DNA of 64,000 nt, from positions 372,001 through 436,000 of the forward strand of contig NZ_BQUV01000005.1 in the NCBI RefSeq assembly GCF_022835695.1, given 5' to 3'. Of this stretch, positions 35,591 to 44,303 are shown piece by piece. The notes under the pieces are model-generated. The model searched no databases, was not told where the DNA came from, and saw only the letters and a program-made list of their open reading frames with translations. How positions within the stretch are numbered: the first letter of the stretch is position 1; each line of letters opens with the position of its first letter. A program made the position numbers and the translations under genes. Source of the DNA: Bradyrhizobium sp. Ce-3. GTDB lineage: Bacteria; Pseudomonadota; Alphaproteobacteria; Rhizobiales; Xanthobacteraceae.

Positions 35591-36607
35591 ATGAATGCAA
35601 AAGTGTCCGCAGCCGGCGCGAAGGCCGATATCGGCCGCGCATTGCGCGTCGGCGTGATCGGCGCCGGCGTGATGGGCAGCAACCATGCCCGCGTGCTGGC
35701 TGGATTGCCCGGCGTGGTGTTGATCGGCATCGTCGATCCGCTGCCGGAGCACCGCACGCGCGCGATCGACCTGGTCGGTTGCCGCGCCTTCGAGAGCCTC
35801 GATCAGCTGCTGGCCGAGGGTGTCGATGCGGTGACGATCGCAGCTCCCACCCACCTGCATCACGAGATCGCGCTCGCCTGCATCGCGCGCAACATCCACA
35901 TCCTGGTCGAGAAGCCGGTTGCATCCACGGTCGAAGAGGGCCGCGAGATCGTCGCCGCCGCCGAGCGGGCCGGCGTCACGCTGATGGTCGGCCATGTCGA
36001 ACGTTTCAATCCGGCGGTCGCCGCGATCAAGCAGGCGATCTCGGGTGAGGACATCCTGTCGATCGGCATCACCCGGGTCGGCCCGTTCCCGCCGCGGATG
36101 TCCAATGTCGGCGTCGTGATCGATCTCGCCGTGCACGACATCGACCTGATCCGCTGGTTCACCGAGTCCGATATCGTCGAGGTGCAGCCGCAGCTCTCGA
36201 GCGCGGTCGCCGAGCGCGAGGACATCGCGCTGCTCCAGTTCCGCACTGCGTCCGGGGTGCTCGCCCACATCAACACCAACTGGCTGACGCCGTTCAAGGC
36301 GCGCAACGTCACGGTCGCGACCCGCGGCAAATACGTGATGGGCGACCTGCTGACGCGCCAGGTCACCGAATGCTTCGGCTTCAAGCCGGACGGCAGCTAC
36401 TCGATGCGTCATCTGCCGGTCGGCCACGACGAGCCGCTGCGCGCTGAACTGATCGCGTTCCTCGATGCCGTACGCAGCGGCAAGCTGCCGGCGGTGTCCG
36501 GCGACGAAGGCGTGGCCAGCCTCGAGATCGCGATCCGCTGCCTGGAATCGCCGGCCAGGCCCGCCGCCTCGACGATGCGCAAGGGACCGCGGCGCGTCGC
36601 AGGCTGA
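35591..36607 (+). CDS. gnnA: Gfo/Idh/MocA-family UDP-GlcNAc 3-dehydrogenase (GnnA-like)
   Basis: I chose MNAKVSAAGAKADIG at 35591, giving 338 residues; the frame is open upstream without domain content. VGVIGAGVMGSNHARVLAG binds NAD(P). ILVEKPVAST carries the catalytic-type EKP, and VVIDLAVHDIDLIRWF the conserved DxxxHDID region. With a DegT-type aminotransferase directly downstream this matches GnnA/GnnB, which turn UDP-GlcNAc into UDP-GlcNAc3N for the diaminoglucose (DAG) lipid A backbone known from Bradyrhizobium. The WbpB/WbpE pair for an O-antigen sugar is the main alternative; its partners WbpA and WbpD are not here. Confidence 0.8.
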   Translation: MNAKVSAAGAKADIGRALRVGVIGAGVMGSNHARVLAGLPGVVLIGIVDPLPEHRTRAIDLVGCRAFESLDQLLAEGVDAVTIAAPTHLHHEIALACIARNIHILVEKPVASTVEEGREIVAAAERAGVTLMVGHVERFNPAVAAIKQAISGEDILSIGITRVGPFPPRMSNVGVVIDLAVHDIDLIRWFTESDIVEVQPQLSSAVAEREDIALLQFRTASGVLAHINTNWLTPFKARNVTVATRGKYVMGDLLTRQVTECFGFKPDGSYSMRHLPVGHDEPLRAELIAFLDAVRSGKLPAVSGDEGVASLEIAIRCLESPARPAASTMRKGPRRVAG

Positions 36608-36658
36608 TTGCCATTCACTGGCTGATTGTCATTCATTCAACATCTGCAAAGAGCTTCC

Positions 36659-37810
36659 ATGAACCAGCATATGCAGCTTGAGCCCATTCCCTTCATCGAT
36701 ATCGCCGCGCAGCGCCGGCGGCTCGGCAAGTCGGTCGATGACGCGGTCGCGCGTGTGCTCGACCATTGCCAGTTCATCAACGGCCCCGAAGTCATCGCGC
36801 TGGAGAAGGCGCTGGCGGACTACACCGGCGCCAAGCATGTGGTGAGCTGCGCCAGCGGCACCGACGCGCTGCTGATGGTCCTGATGGCGAAGAATGTCGG
36901 GCCGGGCGATGCGGTGCTGTGCCCGACCTTCACCTTCTGCGCGACCGGCGAGGTCGTGACGCTGACCGGCGCGACGCCGGTGTTCGTCGACGTCGACGAG
37001 GAGACCTTCAACATCGACGTCAATTCGCTGAAGCGCGGCATTGCGACGGCGCGCGCGCGCGGGCTGAAGCCGGTCGCCGTGATCCCGGTCGATCTGTTCG
37101 GCCAGAGCGCCGATCATGACGCGATCACCGCGGTCGCCGACGCCGAGGGCCTGTTCGTGCTCGATGACGCCGCGCAGGGCTTCGGCGCAACCTACAAGAA
37201 CCGCAGGCTCGGCACCTTCGGGCTCGCCACCGGGACCAGCTTCTTCCCGGCCAAGCCGCTCGGCTGTTTCGGCGACGGCGGCGCGATCTTCACCGACGAC
37301 GAGGAGCTGGCGCGCACGCTGCGCAGCATCCGCGTGCACGGCCAGGGCTCGGACAAGTACGATAACGTGCGGCTCGGCCTCACGGCGCGGCTCGACACCA
37401 TGCAGGCGGCGATCCTGCTCGAGAAACTGAAGATCTTCGACGACGAGATCGCCGCGCGCAACAAGGTGGCGGAACGTTACTCGCGCGCGCTGGGCAACCT
37501 CGTCGCGGTGCCGCGCGTCGCTCCCGGCTGCACCTCGGTGTGGGCGCAGTACACCATCCGTCTATCCGAGGGCATCGATCGCGATGCCTTTGCGGCAGCC
37601 CTGAAGGCGCAGGGCGTTCCGACCATGATCTACTATCCCAAGTCGGTGCACCAGCAGACGGCCTACAGCCACTATCCGGTTGCCGATGGCGGCCTGCCGG
37701 TCAGCGAGCGGCTGTCGAAGGACGTCATCGCCCTGCCGATGCACCCTTATTTGGATGAGGCGGCGCAGGACCGCGTCATCACGGCTGTGCGCAGCGCTCT
37801 TTCGGCCTGA
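36659..37810 (+). CDS. gnnB: DegT/DnrJ/EryC1/StrS-family aminotransferase (GnnB-like)
   Basis: The ATG at 36659 gives 383 residues; a second ATG four codons later is also possible. PFIDIAAQRRRLG is the typical start of sugar aminotransferases. SGTDALLMVLMA binds PLP phosphate, VLDDAAQGFG gives the PLP-stacking Asp, and SFFPAKPLGCFGDGGA holds the Schiff-base lysine. It would transfer an amino group, usually from glutamate, to the 3-keto sugar made by the GnnA-like enzyme 51 bases upstream. The two genes form a two-step unit for UDP-2-acetamido-3-amino-2,3-dideoxyglucose. Confidence 0.82.
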   Translation: MNQHMQLEPIPFIDIAAQRRRLGKSVDDAVARVLDHCQFINGPEVIALEKALADYTGAKHVVSCASGTDALLMVLMAKNVGPGDAVLCPTFTFCATGEVVTLTGATPVFVDVDEETFNIDVNSLKRGIATARARGLKPVAVIPVDLFGQSADHDAITAVADAEGLFVLDDAAQGFGATYKNRRLGTFGLATGTSFFPAKPLGCFGDGGAIFTDDEELARTLRSIRVHGQGSDKYDNVRLGLTARLDTMQAAILLEKLKIFDDEIAARNKVAERYSRALGNLVAVPRVAPGCTSVWAQYTIRLSEGIDRDAFAAALKAQGVPTMIYYPKSVHQQTAYSHYPVADGGLPVSERLSKDVIALPMHPYLDEAAQDRVITAVRSALSA

Positions 37811-37852
37811 CACGCCATTTTGATGTAGGGTGATGATGCGCTAGAAGCAGCC

Positions 37853-39382
37853 ATGCTTGGGCGCATCTTCACCGTCGGCGGCTATACCCTGCTATCGCGG
37901 GGCACCGGGTTCGCGCGCGACATCATGCTCGCGGCGATCCTCGGTGCCGGGCCGGTCGCCGACGCCTTCTTCGTGGCGCTGCGGCTGCCCAATCATTTCC
38001 GCGCGATCTTTGCCGAAGGCGCCTTCAACGCCGCCTTCGTCCCGGCCTATGCCCATGTCCATGGCGAGCGCGGCGAGGCGTCGGCGCGGCTGTTCGCCGA
38101 CCGCATCTTCACGCTGCTGTTCGCCTCGCAGGTGATCCTGCTGGTGGTGGCGATGGCGTTCATGCCGCAGGCCATGAGCATCCTCGCGCCGGGCTTCACC
38201 GAGGACGCCGCGCAGCGCAAGCTCGCGATCGAGCTGACCCGGATCACCTTTCCCTATCTGCTGCTGATCACGCTGGTGACGCTCTATGGCGGCATGCTCA
38301 ACGTGATGCATCGCTTCGCCAGTGCCGCCGCGGCGCCGATCTTCCTCAACCTCGCGATGATGATGACGCTGGCGCTCGCGGCGTTCTTCCCGAGCGCCGG
38401 CCACGCCGCGGCCTGGGGCGTCCTGATCTCGGGCTTCCTGCAGTTCTTCCTGCTCGCCGGCGACCTCGCGCGCCACGGCGGCCTGCCGCGATTCGCGCCG
38501 TTGAAGCTCGACGAGGATGTCCGCGTCTTCTTCCGCGCGCTGGGGCCGGCGACGCTGGGCTCGATGGGGACGCAGGTCGCGCTGTTCGCCGACACCATCA
38601 TCGCGACCTTCCTTCCCGCCGGCGCGTTGTCGGCGCTGTATTATGCCGACCGGCTCAATCAGCTGCCGATCGGCGTGATCGGGATCGCGATCGGCACCGT
38701 GCTGCTGCCGGAGATGTCGCGGCGCCTGTCCGCCGACGATCACACCGGCGCGATGGCTGCGCAGCGCCGCGCCTTCGATTTCACGCTGCTGTTCTCGGTG
38801 CCGTTCGTGGCGGCGTTCCTGACCGTCGCCGATCCGATCATGCGCGCGATGTTTGCCCGCGGCGCGTTCTCGAAGGCCGATGCCGCCAGCGCCGGCGCCA
38901 CGCTTGCGGCCTATGCCGTGGGCCTCATCCCCTTCGTGATGATCCGCAGCGCGGTCGCGACCTTCTACGCCCGCAAGGACACCGCAACGCCGGTGAAGGC
39001 GGCGTTGACCGGGGTTGCGGTCAATGTCGCGCTGAAGATCGCGCTGGTCGGCACGCTGGCGCAGGTGGGCCTGGCGCTCGCCACCGCGGTCGGTGCCTGG
39101 GTCAATCTGCTGCTGGTGCTGCTGTTTGCCGTCCGCCGCGGCTATCTCGTACTCGACCGCGCCCTGATTCGCTCGTTCGGCACCTTCGCGCTGTGCGGGG
39201 TGCTGCTCGCGCTCGCGCTGTGGCTGACCTCGCATTTCGCTTACGTGTGGTTCGCCCCGATGCAGCACTTCCGCGACGAGATGATCCTGCTGCTGCTGAT
39301 TGCGGTCGGCGTCTTCGTCTACGCCTTGCTGATCCTGACGCTGTTCGGCCGCGGCTGGCTGTTCGCGCTGCGCCGCGTATAG
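37853..39382 (+). CDS. murJ: Lipid II flippase MurJ (MviN family)
   Basis: A 509-residue protein with about 14 membrane helices. The N-terminus LLSRGTGFARDIMLAAILGAG and the following VADAFFVALRLPNHFRAIFAEGAF (split across residues about 34-60) carry the conserved arginines and the RLPNxxR segment of MurJ, and PEMSRRLSADD falls in the middle. It translocates lipid II to the periplasmic face for peptidoglycan synthesis. It starts 43 bases after gnnB. An essential wall gene next to LPS genes is a common arrangement in this group. Confidence 0.93.
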   Translation: MLGRIFTVGGYTLLSRGTGFARDIMLAAILGAGPVADAFFVALRLPNHFRAIFAEGAFNAAFVPAYAHVHGERGEASARLFADRIFTLLFASQVILLVVAMAFMPQAMSILAPGFTEDAAQRKLAIELTRITFPYLLLITLVTLYGGMLNVMHRFASAAAAPIFLNLAMMMTLALAAFFPSAGHAAAWGVLISGFLQFFLLAGDLARHGGLPRFAPLKLDEDVRVFFRALGPATLGSMGTQVALFADTIIATFLPAGALSALYYADRLNQLPIGVIGIAIGTVLLPEMSRRLSADDHTGAMAAQRRAFDFTLLFSVPFVAAFLTVADPIMRAMFARGAFSKADAASAGATLAAYAVGLIPFVMIRSAVATFYARKDTATPVKAALTGVAVNVALKIALVGTLAQVGLALATAVGAWVNLLLVLLFAVRRGYLVLDRALIRSFGTFALCGVLLALALWLTSHFAYVWFAPMQHFRDEMILLLLIAVGVFVYALLILTLFGRGWLFALRRV

Positions 39383-39510
39383 TTTTACCTGTCAAATCAA
39401 ATGCATAGGAGCGAGTCGTGTGATCGCGCCGCGGGCTGCGTAAAGCGGTTTGCGCTTCGCCGACAACCACGCCAATATGCGCAAAACACACCAAGGCAAT
39501 TGGAGAGACG

Positions 39511-41820
39511 ATGGCAGCTCCCATCAAGTTCGGCGTCGGACAAAGTGTACGGCGCAAGGAGGATGACGCTCTGATTCGCGGCAAGGGCCGCTATACCGAC
39601 GACGTCGCACCGTCTCCCGCATTGCACGCGTTGATGCTGCGTTCGCCGCATGCGCACGCGACCTACACGATCGATGCCGGCAAGGCCCGCGGCATGCCCG
39701 GCGTGGCGCTGATCCTGACCGCGGCCGATGTCGCCGAGCTCGGCGGCCTGCCGTGCCTGTTCAACCTCGAAACCGATCCGTTCATCGCGCCGCCTTATCC
39801 GATCCTCGCCAAGGATGAGGTGCGCCATGTCGGCGACGCCGTGGCTTTCGTGGTCGCCGATACCGTCGATCATGCCCGCGACGCGATCGAGGCGATCGAC
39901 GTCAAGTGGACGCCGCTCCCGGCAGTGGCCGGCCTGATCAATGCGGTGAAGAAAGACGCGCCGCAGGTGTGGCCGGACAAGCCCGGCAATCTGCTGTTCG
40001 ACGTCTCGATCGGCGACAAGGGCGCCGCCGAGGCCGCGTTCGCCAAGGCGCATGCGGTGGCCGAGATCACCATCGTCAATCCGCGCGTCATCACCAATTT
40101 CATGGAGACGCGGGCCGCGGTCGCCGAATACGACGCCAAGAAGGATCATCTGACGCTGACGATCGGCAGCCAGGGCAGCCACCGCCTGCGCGAGATCCTC
40201 TGCGACATGATCCTGAAGATGCCGAAGGAGAACATGCGGGTGATCTGCCCGGATGTCGGCGGCGGCTTCGGCACAAAACTGTTTCCGTATCGCGAGTATG
40301 CGCTGATCGCGGTCGCCGCGCGCAAGCTCAAGAAGTCAGTCAAATGGACCGCCGAGCGCTCCGACCATTTCATGGGCGATGCGCAGGGCCGCGACAATCT
40401 CACCACCGCCAAGATGGCGCTCGCCGAGGATGGCAAATTCCTCGGCATGGATGTCGACCTGATGGGCGACATGGGCGCCTATCTCTCGACCTTCGCGCCC
40501 TATATCCCGCATGGCGGCGCCGGCATGCTGCCGGGCCTCTATGACATCCAGGCCTTCCATTGCCGGGTCCGCACCGTGTTCACCAACACGGTGCCGGTCG
40601 ATGCCTATCGCGGCGCGGGCCGCCCGGAGGCCGCCTATGTGATCGAGCGCCTCGTCGACGCCGCCGCGCGAAAGCTCGGCATGACGCCGGATGCGATCCG
40701 GCGGAAGAACTTCATCCCGCCGAAGTCGCTGCCCTACACGACCGCGACCGGAAAGGTCTACGACTCCGGTGACTTCGTCGCGCATATGAAGCGCGCGATG
40801 GAGATCGCCAACTGGAAGGAGTTTTCCAAGCGCGCCAAGGCGGCCAAGAAGGACGGCCTGGTGCGGGGCATCGGCATGGCGAGCTATGTCGAGGTCTGCG
40901 GCACCATGGGCGAAGAGACTGCCAATGTGGCGCTCGATGCCAATGGCGACATCTCGATCCTGATCGGCACGCAGTCGAGCGGGCAGGGCCACCAGACCGC
41001 CTATGCCCAGATCGTCGCCGAGCAGTTCGGCGTGCCGCCGGAGCGCGTCCATGTGCTGCAGGGCGACACCGACAAGATCGCGACCGGGCTCGGCACCGGC
41101 GGTTCAGCATCGATTCCGTCCGGCGGCGTCAGCGTGCAGCGGGCGACGCACGAGCTCGGCAACAAGCTGAAGGAGCTTGCGGCGCAGGCGCTGGAAGCCG
41201 GCACCGGCGACCTCGAAATCGCAGACGGCCGCATCCGGATCGCCGGCACCGACCGCTCGGTCAGCTTTGCCGATCTCGCCAAGCGTCCCGGCGGCGATAC
41301 GTCGAAGATGAATGCGAGCGCGACCTTCGCCAGTGCCGACGGCACCTATCCGAACGGCACCCATCTCGCCGAGGTCGAGATCGATCCCGCCACCGGCATC
41401 ATCAAGATCGTCAGCTACGTCATCGTCGACGATTTCGGCGTCACGCTCAATCCGCTGATGCTCGCGGGCCAGGTGCATGGCGGCGCGATGCAGGGCATCG
41501 GGCAGGCGCTGATGGAGCAGGCGGTGTACAGCCCGACAGATGGTCAGCTCGTCACCGGCACCTTCATGGATTATGCGATGCCGCGCGCGGCCGACGGGCC
41601 GTCCTTCGTGTTCGAGACCCACAACGTGCCGTGCACGACCAACCCGCTCGGCGTGAAAGGCGCGGGCGAGGCCGGCGCGATCGGCTCGTGTCCGGCGGTC
41701 GTCAACGCGATCGTCGAGGGGCTGCATCGCGAATACGGCATCGACCACGTCGACATGCCGGCCACGCCGGAGCGGGTCTGGGTCGCGATCCGCGAGGCGC
41801 AGCGACGCCATAATCTCTGA
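39511..41820 (+). CDS. Orphan molybdenum-hydroxylase large subunit (CoxL-like, xanthine dehydrogenase family)
   Basis: A 769-residue protein, with GGAGAGA before the ATG. VGQSVRRKEDDALIRGKGRYTDD and VRHVGDAVAFVVADT are the N-terminal family signatures. PDVGGGFGTKL and the active-site loop VDAYRGAGRPEA show the form II type (AYRGAGR), not true CO dehydrogenase (AYRCSFR). GVKGAGEAGAIG gives the base glutamate. It should bind molybdopterin-cytosine dinucleotide and hydroxylate an organic substrate. The FAD (CoxM) and 2Fe-2S (CoxS) subunit genes that normally accompany it are absent on both sides, so they must be supplied from elsewhere. Confidence 0.9.
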   Translation: MAAPIKFGVGQSVRRKEDDALIRGKGRYTDDVAPSPALHALMLRSPHAHATYTIDAGKARGMPGVALILTAADVAELGGLPCLFNLETDPFIAPPYPILAKDEVRHVGDAVAFVVADTVDHARDAIEAIDVKWTPLPAVAGLINAVKKDAPQVWPDKPGNLLFDVSIGDKGAAEAAFAKAHAVAEITIVNPRVITNFMETRAAVAEYDAKKDHLTLTIGSQGSHRLREILCDMILKMPKENMRVICPDVGGGFGTKLFPYREYALIAVAARKLKKSVKWTAERSDHFMGDAQGRDNLTTAKMALAEDGKFLGMDVDLMGDMGAYLSTFAPYIPHGGAGMLPGLYDIQAFHCRVRTVFTNTVPVDAYRGAGRPEAAYVIERLVDAAARKLGMTPDAIRRKNFIPPKSLPYTTATGKVYDSGDFVAHMKRAMEIANWKEFSKRAKAAKKDGLVRGIGMASYVEVCGTMGEETANVALDANGDISILIGTQSSGQGHQTAYAQIVAEQFGVPPERVHVLQGDTDKIATGLGTGGSASIPSGGVSVQRATHELGNKLKELAAQALEAGTGDLEIADGRIRIAGTDRSVSFADLAKRPGGDTSKMNASATFASADGTYPNGTHLAEVEIDPATGIIKIVSYVIVDDFGVTLNPLMLAGQVHGGAMQGIGQALMEQAVYSPTDGQLVTGTFMDYAMPRAADGPSFVFETHNVPCTTNPLGVKGAGEAGAIGSCPAVVNAIVEGLHREYGIDHVDMPATPERVWVAIREAQRRHNL

Positions 41821-41828
41821 TAAATTGT

Positions 41829-41856
41829 CGCAGGCGGAATGAAGATTCCGCCTGCG
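41829..41856 (+). terminator. Hairpin terminator after the CoxL-like gene
   Basis: A perfect 12-bp stem, CGCAGGCGGAAT / ATTCCGCCTGCG, with a GAAG loop, starts 8 bases after the stop. The T-run is interrupted (GTGTTTG), so termination may be partial. Confidence 0.7.
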
Positions 41857-41923
41857 GTGTTTGCAAACCAGGCCGGCCGCGTGCCTGCGGACCGGAACAG
41901 AGCAGGATTGAGGGGTTTTGCCG

Positions 41924-42370
41924 ATGAAGCGGATTGTCGTCGTTGCAGCGATGCTTGCGTTGAGCGCAGGTGCGGTCGTGGCCGACCAGGAACAGGTCAA
42001 GGTGACCCAGGCCCAGATGAAGGAAACCGGCAAGAACGCCGGGGCGCTCGGCGCCATCATCAAGGGCGAGAAGCCCTACGACCAGGCGACGGTCGACACC
42101 GCGCTGGCGAAGTTCGAGGACACCGCCAAGAAGCTGCCGACGCTTTTTCCTGAAAGCAGCAAGGGCCTCAAGACGGACGGCGACTACTCCGCCGGCCCGA
42201 AGATCTGGGAAGACAAGGCGGGCTTCGAGCAGCACATCGCGAGCTTTGCCAAGTCGGTCACCGACGCCAAGGGCAAGATCAAGGATGTCGACACGCTGAA
42301 GGCCGAGTTGACCGTGATCGGCAAGCAGTGCGGCGGCTGCCACGAGACCTATCGCCTCAAGAAGGGTTGA
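41924..42370 (+). CDS. Cytochrome c' / c556 family periplasmic cytochrome
   Basis: The ATG at 41924 follows GAGGGG by about nine bases; the frame also contains a TTG two codons earlier. The 148-residue protein has a signal peptide (MKRIVVVAAMLALSAGAVVA), a four-helix-bundle-like Lys-rich middle and a C-terminal haem site CGGCHETYRLKKG. That C-terminal CxxCH position is the hallmark of cytochromes c'. They bind NO or handle electrons in the periplasm. It lies between two hairpin terminators and is monocistronic. Confidence 0.9.
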   Translation: MKRIVVVAAMLALSAGAVVADQEQVKVTQAQMKETGKNAGALGAIIKGEKPYDQATVDTALAKFEDTAKKLPTLFPESSKGLKTDGDYSAGPKIWEDKAGFEQHIASFAKSVTDAKGKIKDVDTLKAELTVIGKQCGGCHETYRLKKG

Positions 42371-42392
42371 TCGCCCTTCGGCCGATAACAAT

Positions 42393-42428
42393 AAAGAGGG
42401 CGGACGCCGCGAGGCGCCCGCCCTCTTT
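42393..42428. terminator. Two-way terminator between convergent genes
   Basis: AAAGAGGGCGG-A-CGCC / GGCG-C-CCGCCCTCTTT with a GCGA loop: one mismatch in a 16-bp stem, with A-runs and T-runs at the two ends. It can serve the cytochrome c' gene on + and the CHRD gene on -. Confidence 0.8.
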
Positions 42429-42453
42429 GTGTCGGCCGCTTCTTGTTGAGACT

Positions 42454-42876
42454 TTATTTCGTCACCTGGCCGCGGATCTCGCCGCCCGGGTTGGCCGCGG
42501 TGTGGACGTTGACATAGTACTTGCCGGCGAGCAGATCGGCGGCCTGCGCGTCGGTCAATGTTGCGCTGCCCTCGACCGGGCTCGACGTCGCGTTCGGGAT
42601 CGCGACTGCGACGCCGGAATTCTTGCCGGCTTCGGCGGGGCCGTGGAAATGCGCGGCGGTGGCCGGACCCGACAGGCCGGAATAGGTCAGCTTCCAGCTC
42701 AACTTCTTGCTGGCGGCGTCGTAGTCGATGTCGGCAGTGCCGGTGCCGGCGCTGGTGTTGGCAGGCACTTCGGACTTGCCGTCCAGCTTGGCCTGCAGCT
42801 TCTCGGCAAGGGCCGGACCGGCGAGGGCGATCGCGGCGCCCAGTGTCAGCGTGGCAAGCAAGGTCTTGTTTGGCAT
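42454..42876 (-). CDS. CHRD-domain secreted protein
   Basis: The start at MPNKTLLATLTLGAAIALAG is backed by GGGGAGAG five to six bases upstream, giving 140 residues. After the signal peptide, the rest is one CHRD domain: LDGKSEVPANTSAGTGTADI, then TAAHFHGPAEAGKNSGVAV and YYVNVHTAANPGGEIRGQV. CHRD domains occur in bacterial exported proteins of unclear role, often binding metal or forming beta-structures. The gene stands alone, convergent with the cytochrome c' gene. Confidence 0.88.
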   Translation of the reverse strand: MPNKTLLATLTLGAAIALAGPALAEKLQAKLDGKSEVPANTSAGTGTADIDYDAASKKLSWKLTYSGLSGPATAAHFHGPAEAGKNSGVAVAIPNATSSPVEGSATLTDAQAADLLAGKYYVNVHTAANPGGEIRGQVTK

Positions 42877-43041
42877 GGTTCTCTCCCCTTTGACGTCACA
42901 CGATGGTTGCAACCTTCAAACCGCAGCGCTCCGGATTTATTCCAAAAATCATCGTGAGTGCGGCAAATTTGATGCGAGCTTGTGCGACCGGTTGCCATCA
43001 TACTGGTTGATGAACTGACGCGACCAATGACGGATCGGTGA

Positions 43042-43974
43042 ATGTTGCGACGAATTCTCCTCCTGGCCGGCCTCGCCGGCCTGATCGGCTTCGGCGTGTT
43101 CTGGTGGCTGACGATCCCCGCGACCGTCGCCGCGAGCGCGCTGCCCGCCTACCAACCCAACCTGGCCAACGGGCTCACAACGTTCAATGCGGGAGGATGT
43201 TCCTCCTGCCATGCGGTGCCGAAGCAGGACGACCGCACCAGGCTCGGCGGCGGGCTCGCGATACCGTCGCCGTTCGGCACCTTCTATGCGCCGAACATCT
43301 CGCCCGACCCGAACGACGGCATCGGCCGCTGGAGCGAGGCCGATTTCGTCACCGCGGTGATGAAGGGCACCTCGCCGTCGGGGACGCACTATTTCCCGGC
43401 GTTTCCCTACACGTCCTATCAGCACGCCAGGGTCAATGACGTGCGCGACCTGTTTGCCTATCTGAAGACCTTGCCGCCGGTCGCCGGCAAGGTGCGCGAT
43501 CACGACGTGCCGTTTCCCTTCGACATCAGGCGCAATGTCGGAGTCTGGAAATTCCTGTTCATGGACGGCAAGCCGTTCGTCGCGGATGCGAGCCGCTCGG
43601 CGCATTGGTATCGCGGCGCCTATCTCGTCAACAGCTTCGGGCATTGCGCTGAGTGTCACAGCCCGCGCAATTTCCTCGGCGGCATCATCAGCTCGCAGCG
43701 CTTCGCCGGTGGCCCGAATCCGGAGGGTGAGGGCTGGGTACCCAACATCACGCCACGGGGGATCGCGGACTGGAGCGCGAAGGACATCGCCTATTTCCTC
43801 GAGAGCGGCCAGACGCCCGACGGCGACAGCGCCGGCGGATCGATGGTGCGCGTGATCCGCAACACCTCGCAGCTCTCGCCTTCCGATCGCGACGCGATCG
43901 CCGACTACATCAAGTCGCTGCCGCCGGTCGAAGGACCGCCGAAGCCGCTGAAGAAGGAGAAGAACAACTCCTGA
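43042..43974 (+). CDS. Membrane-anchored di-haem cytochrome c
   Basis: A 310-residue protein with an N-terminal signal anchor (LLLAGLAGLIGFGVFWWLTI) and two haem sites, CSSCH near residue 53 and CAECH near residue 204. Each is in a cytochrome c domain with a later methionine ligand candidate. Segments such as FGTFYAPNISPDPNDGIGRW and PYTSYQHARVNDVRDLFAYL are typical of the cytochrome subunit of quinoprotein alcohol or aldehyde dehydrogenases and related periplasmic enzymes. No dehydrogenase gene is adjacent, so its electron donor is unknown. It would pass electrons toward a terminal oxidase. Confidence 0.88.
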   Translation: MLRRILLLAGLAGLIGFGVFWWLTIPATVAASALPAYQPNLANGLTTFNAGGCSSCHAVPKQDDRTRLGGGLAIPSPFGTFYAPNISPDPNDGIGRWSEADFVTAVMKGTSPSGTHYFPAFPYTSYQHARVNDVRDLFAYLKTLPPVAGKVRDHDVPFPFDIRRNVGVWKFLFMDGKPFVADASRSAHWYRGAYLVNSFGHCAECHSPRNFLGGIISSQRFAGGPNPEGEGWVPNITPRGIADWSAKDIAYFLESGQTPDGDSAGGSMVRVIRNTSQLSPSDRDAIADYIKSLPPVEGPPKPLKKEKNNS

Positions 43975-44057
43975 GGGCTTTCATCAAGATGCGGCCAAAG
44001 CAAGCAGTGAAGCTTTGCCCGGTCATGCCCGGCCATGACGAACAGTGAGCTCGAAGT

Positions 44058-44303
44058 CTACTTCGCGCCGAACGCCTTGAAGGTGATGATGGTGAGGGTG
44101 TCCTGGATGCCCGGGATCACCTGAACCTTCTCGTTGATGAAATGGCCGATATCGGTGTCGTGGTCGACGTAGAACTTGACCAGGAGGTCGTAATTGCCCG
44201 CGGTGGAGTAGATCTCTGACGCAATCTCGGCTTCCGCCAGCGCGTTGGCGACGGTGTAGGACTGGCCGAGCTTGCATTTGATCTGGACGAAGAAAGGAAC
44301 CAT
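44058..44303 (-). CDS. Stand-alone Lrp/AsnC ligand-binding (RAM) domain protein
   Basis: The ATG at 44303 follows GGAGA by about nine bases, giving 81 residues. The whole protein is one RAM domain: VPFFVQIKCKLGQSYTVANAL, then GNYDLLVKFYVDHDTDIGHF and the C-terminal GIQDTLTIITFKAFGAK. The DNA-binding half of Lrp/AsnC regulators is absent and there is room for none upstream. Such small proteins form oligomers that bind amino acids and can modulate full-length regulators. It is divergent from thiD across 193 bases. Confidence 0.85.
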   Translation of the reverse strand: MVPFFVQIKCKLGQSYTVANALAEAEIASEIYSTAGNYDLLVKFYVDHDTDIGHFINEKVQVIPGIQDTLTIITFKAFGAK

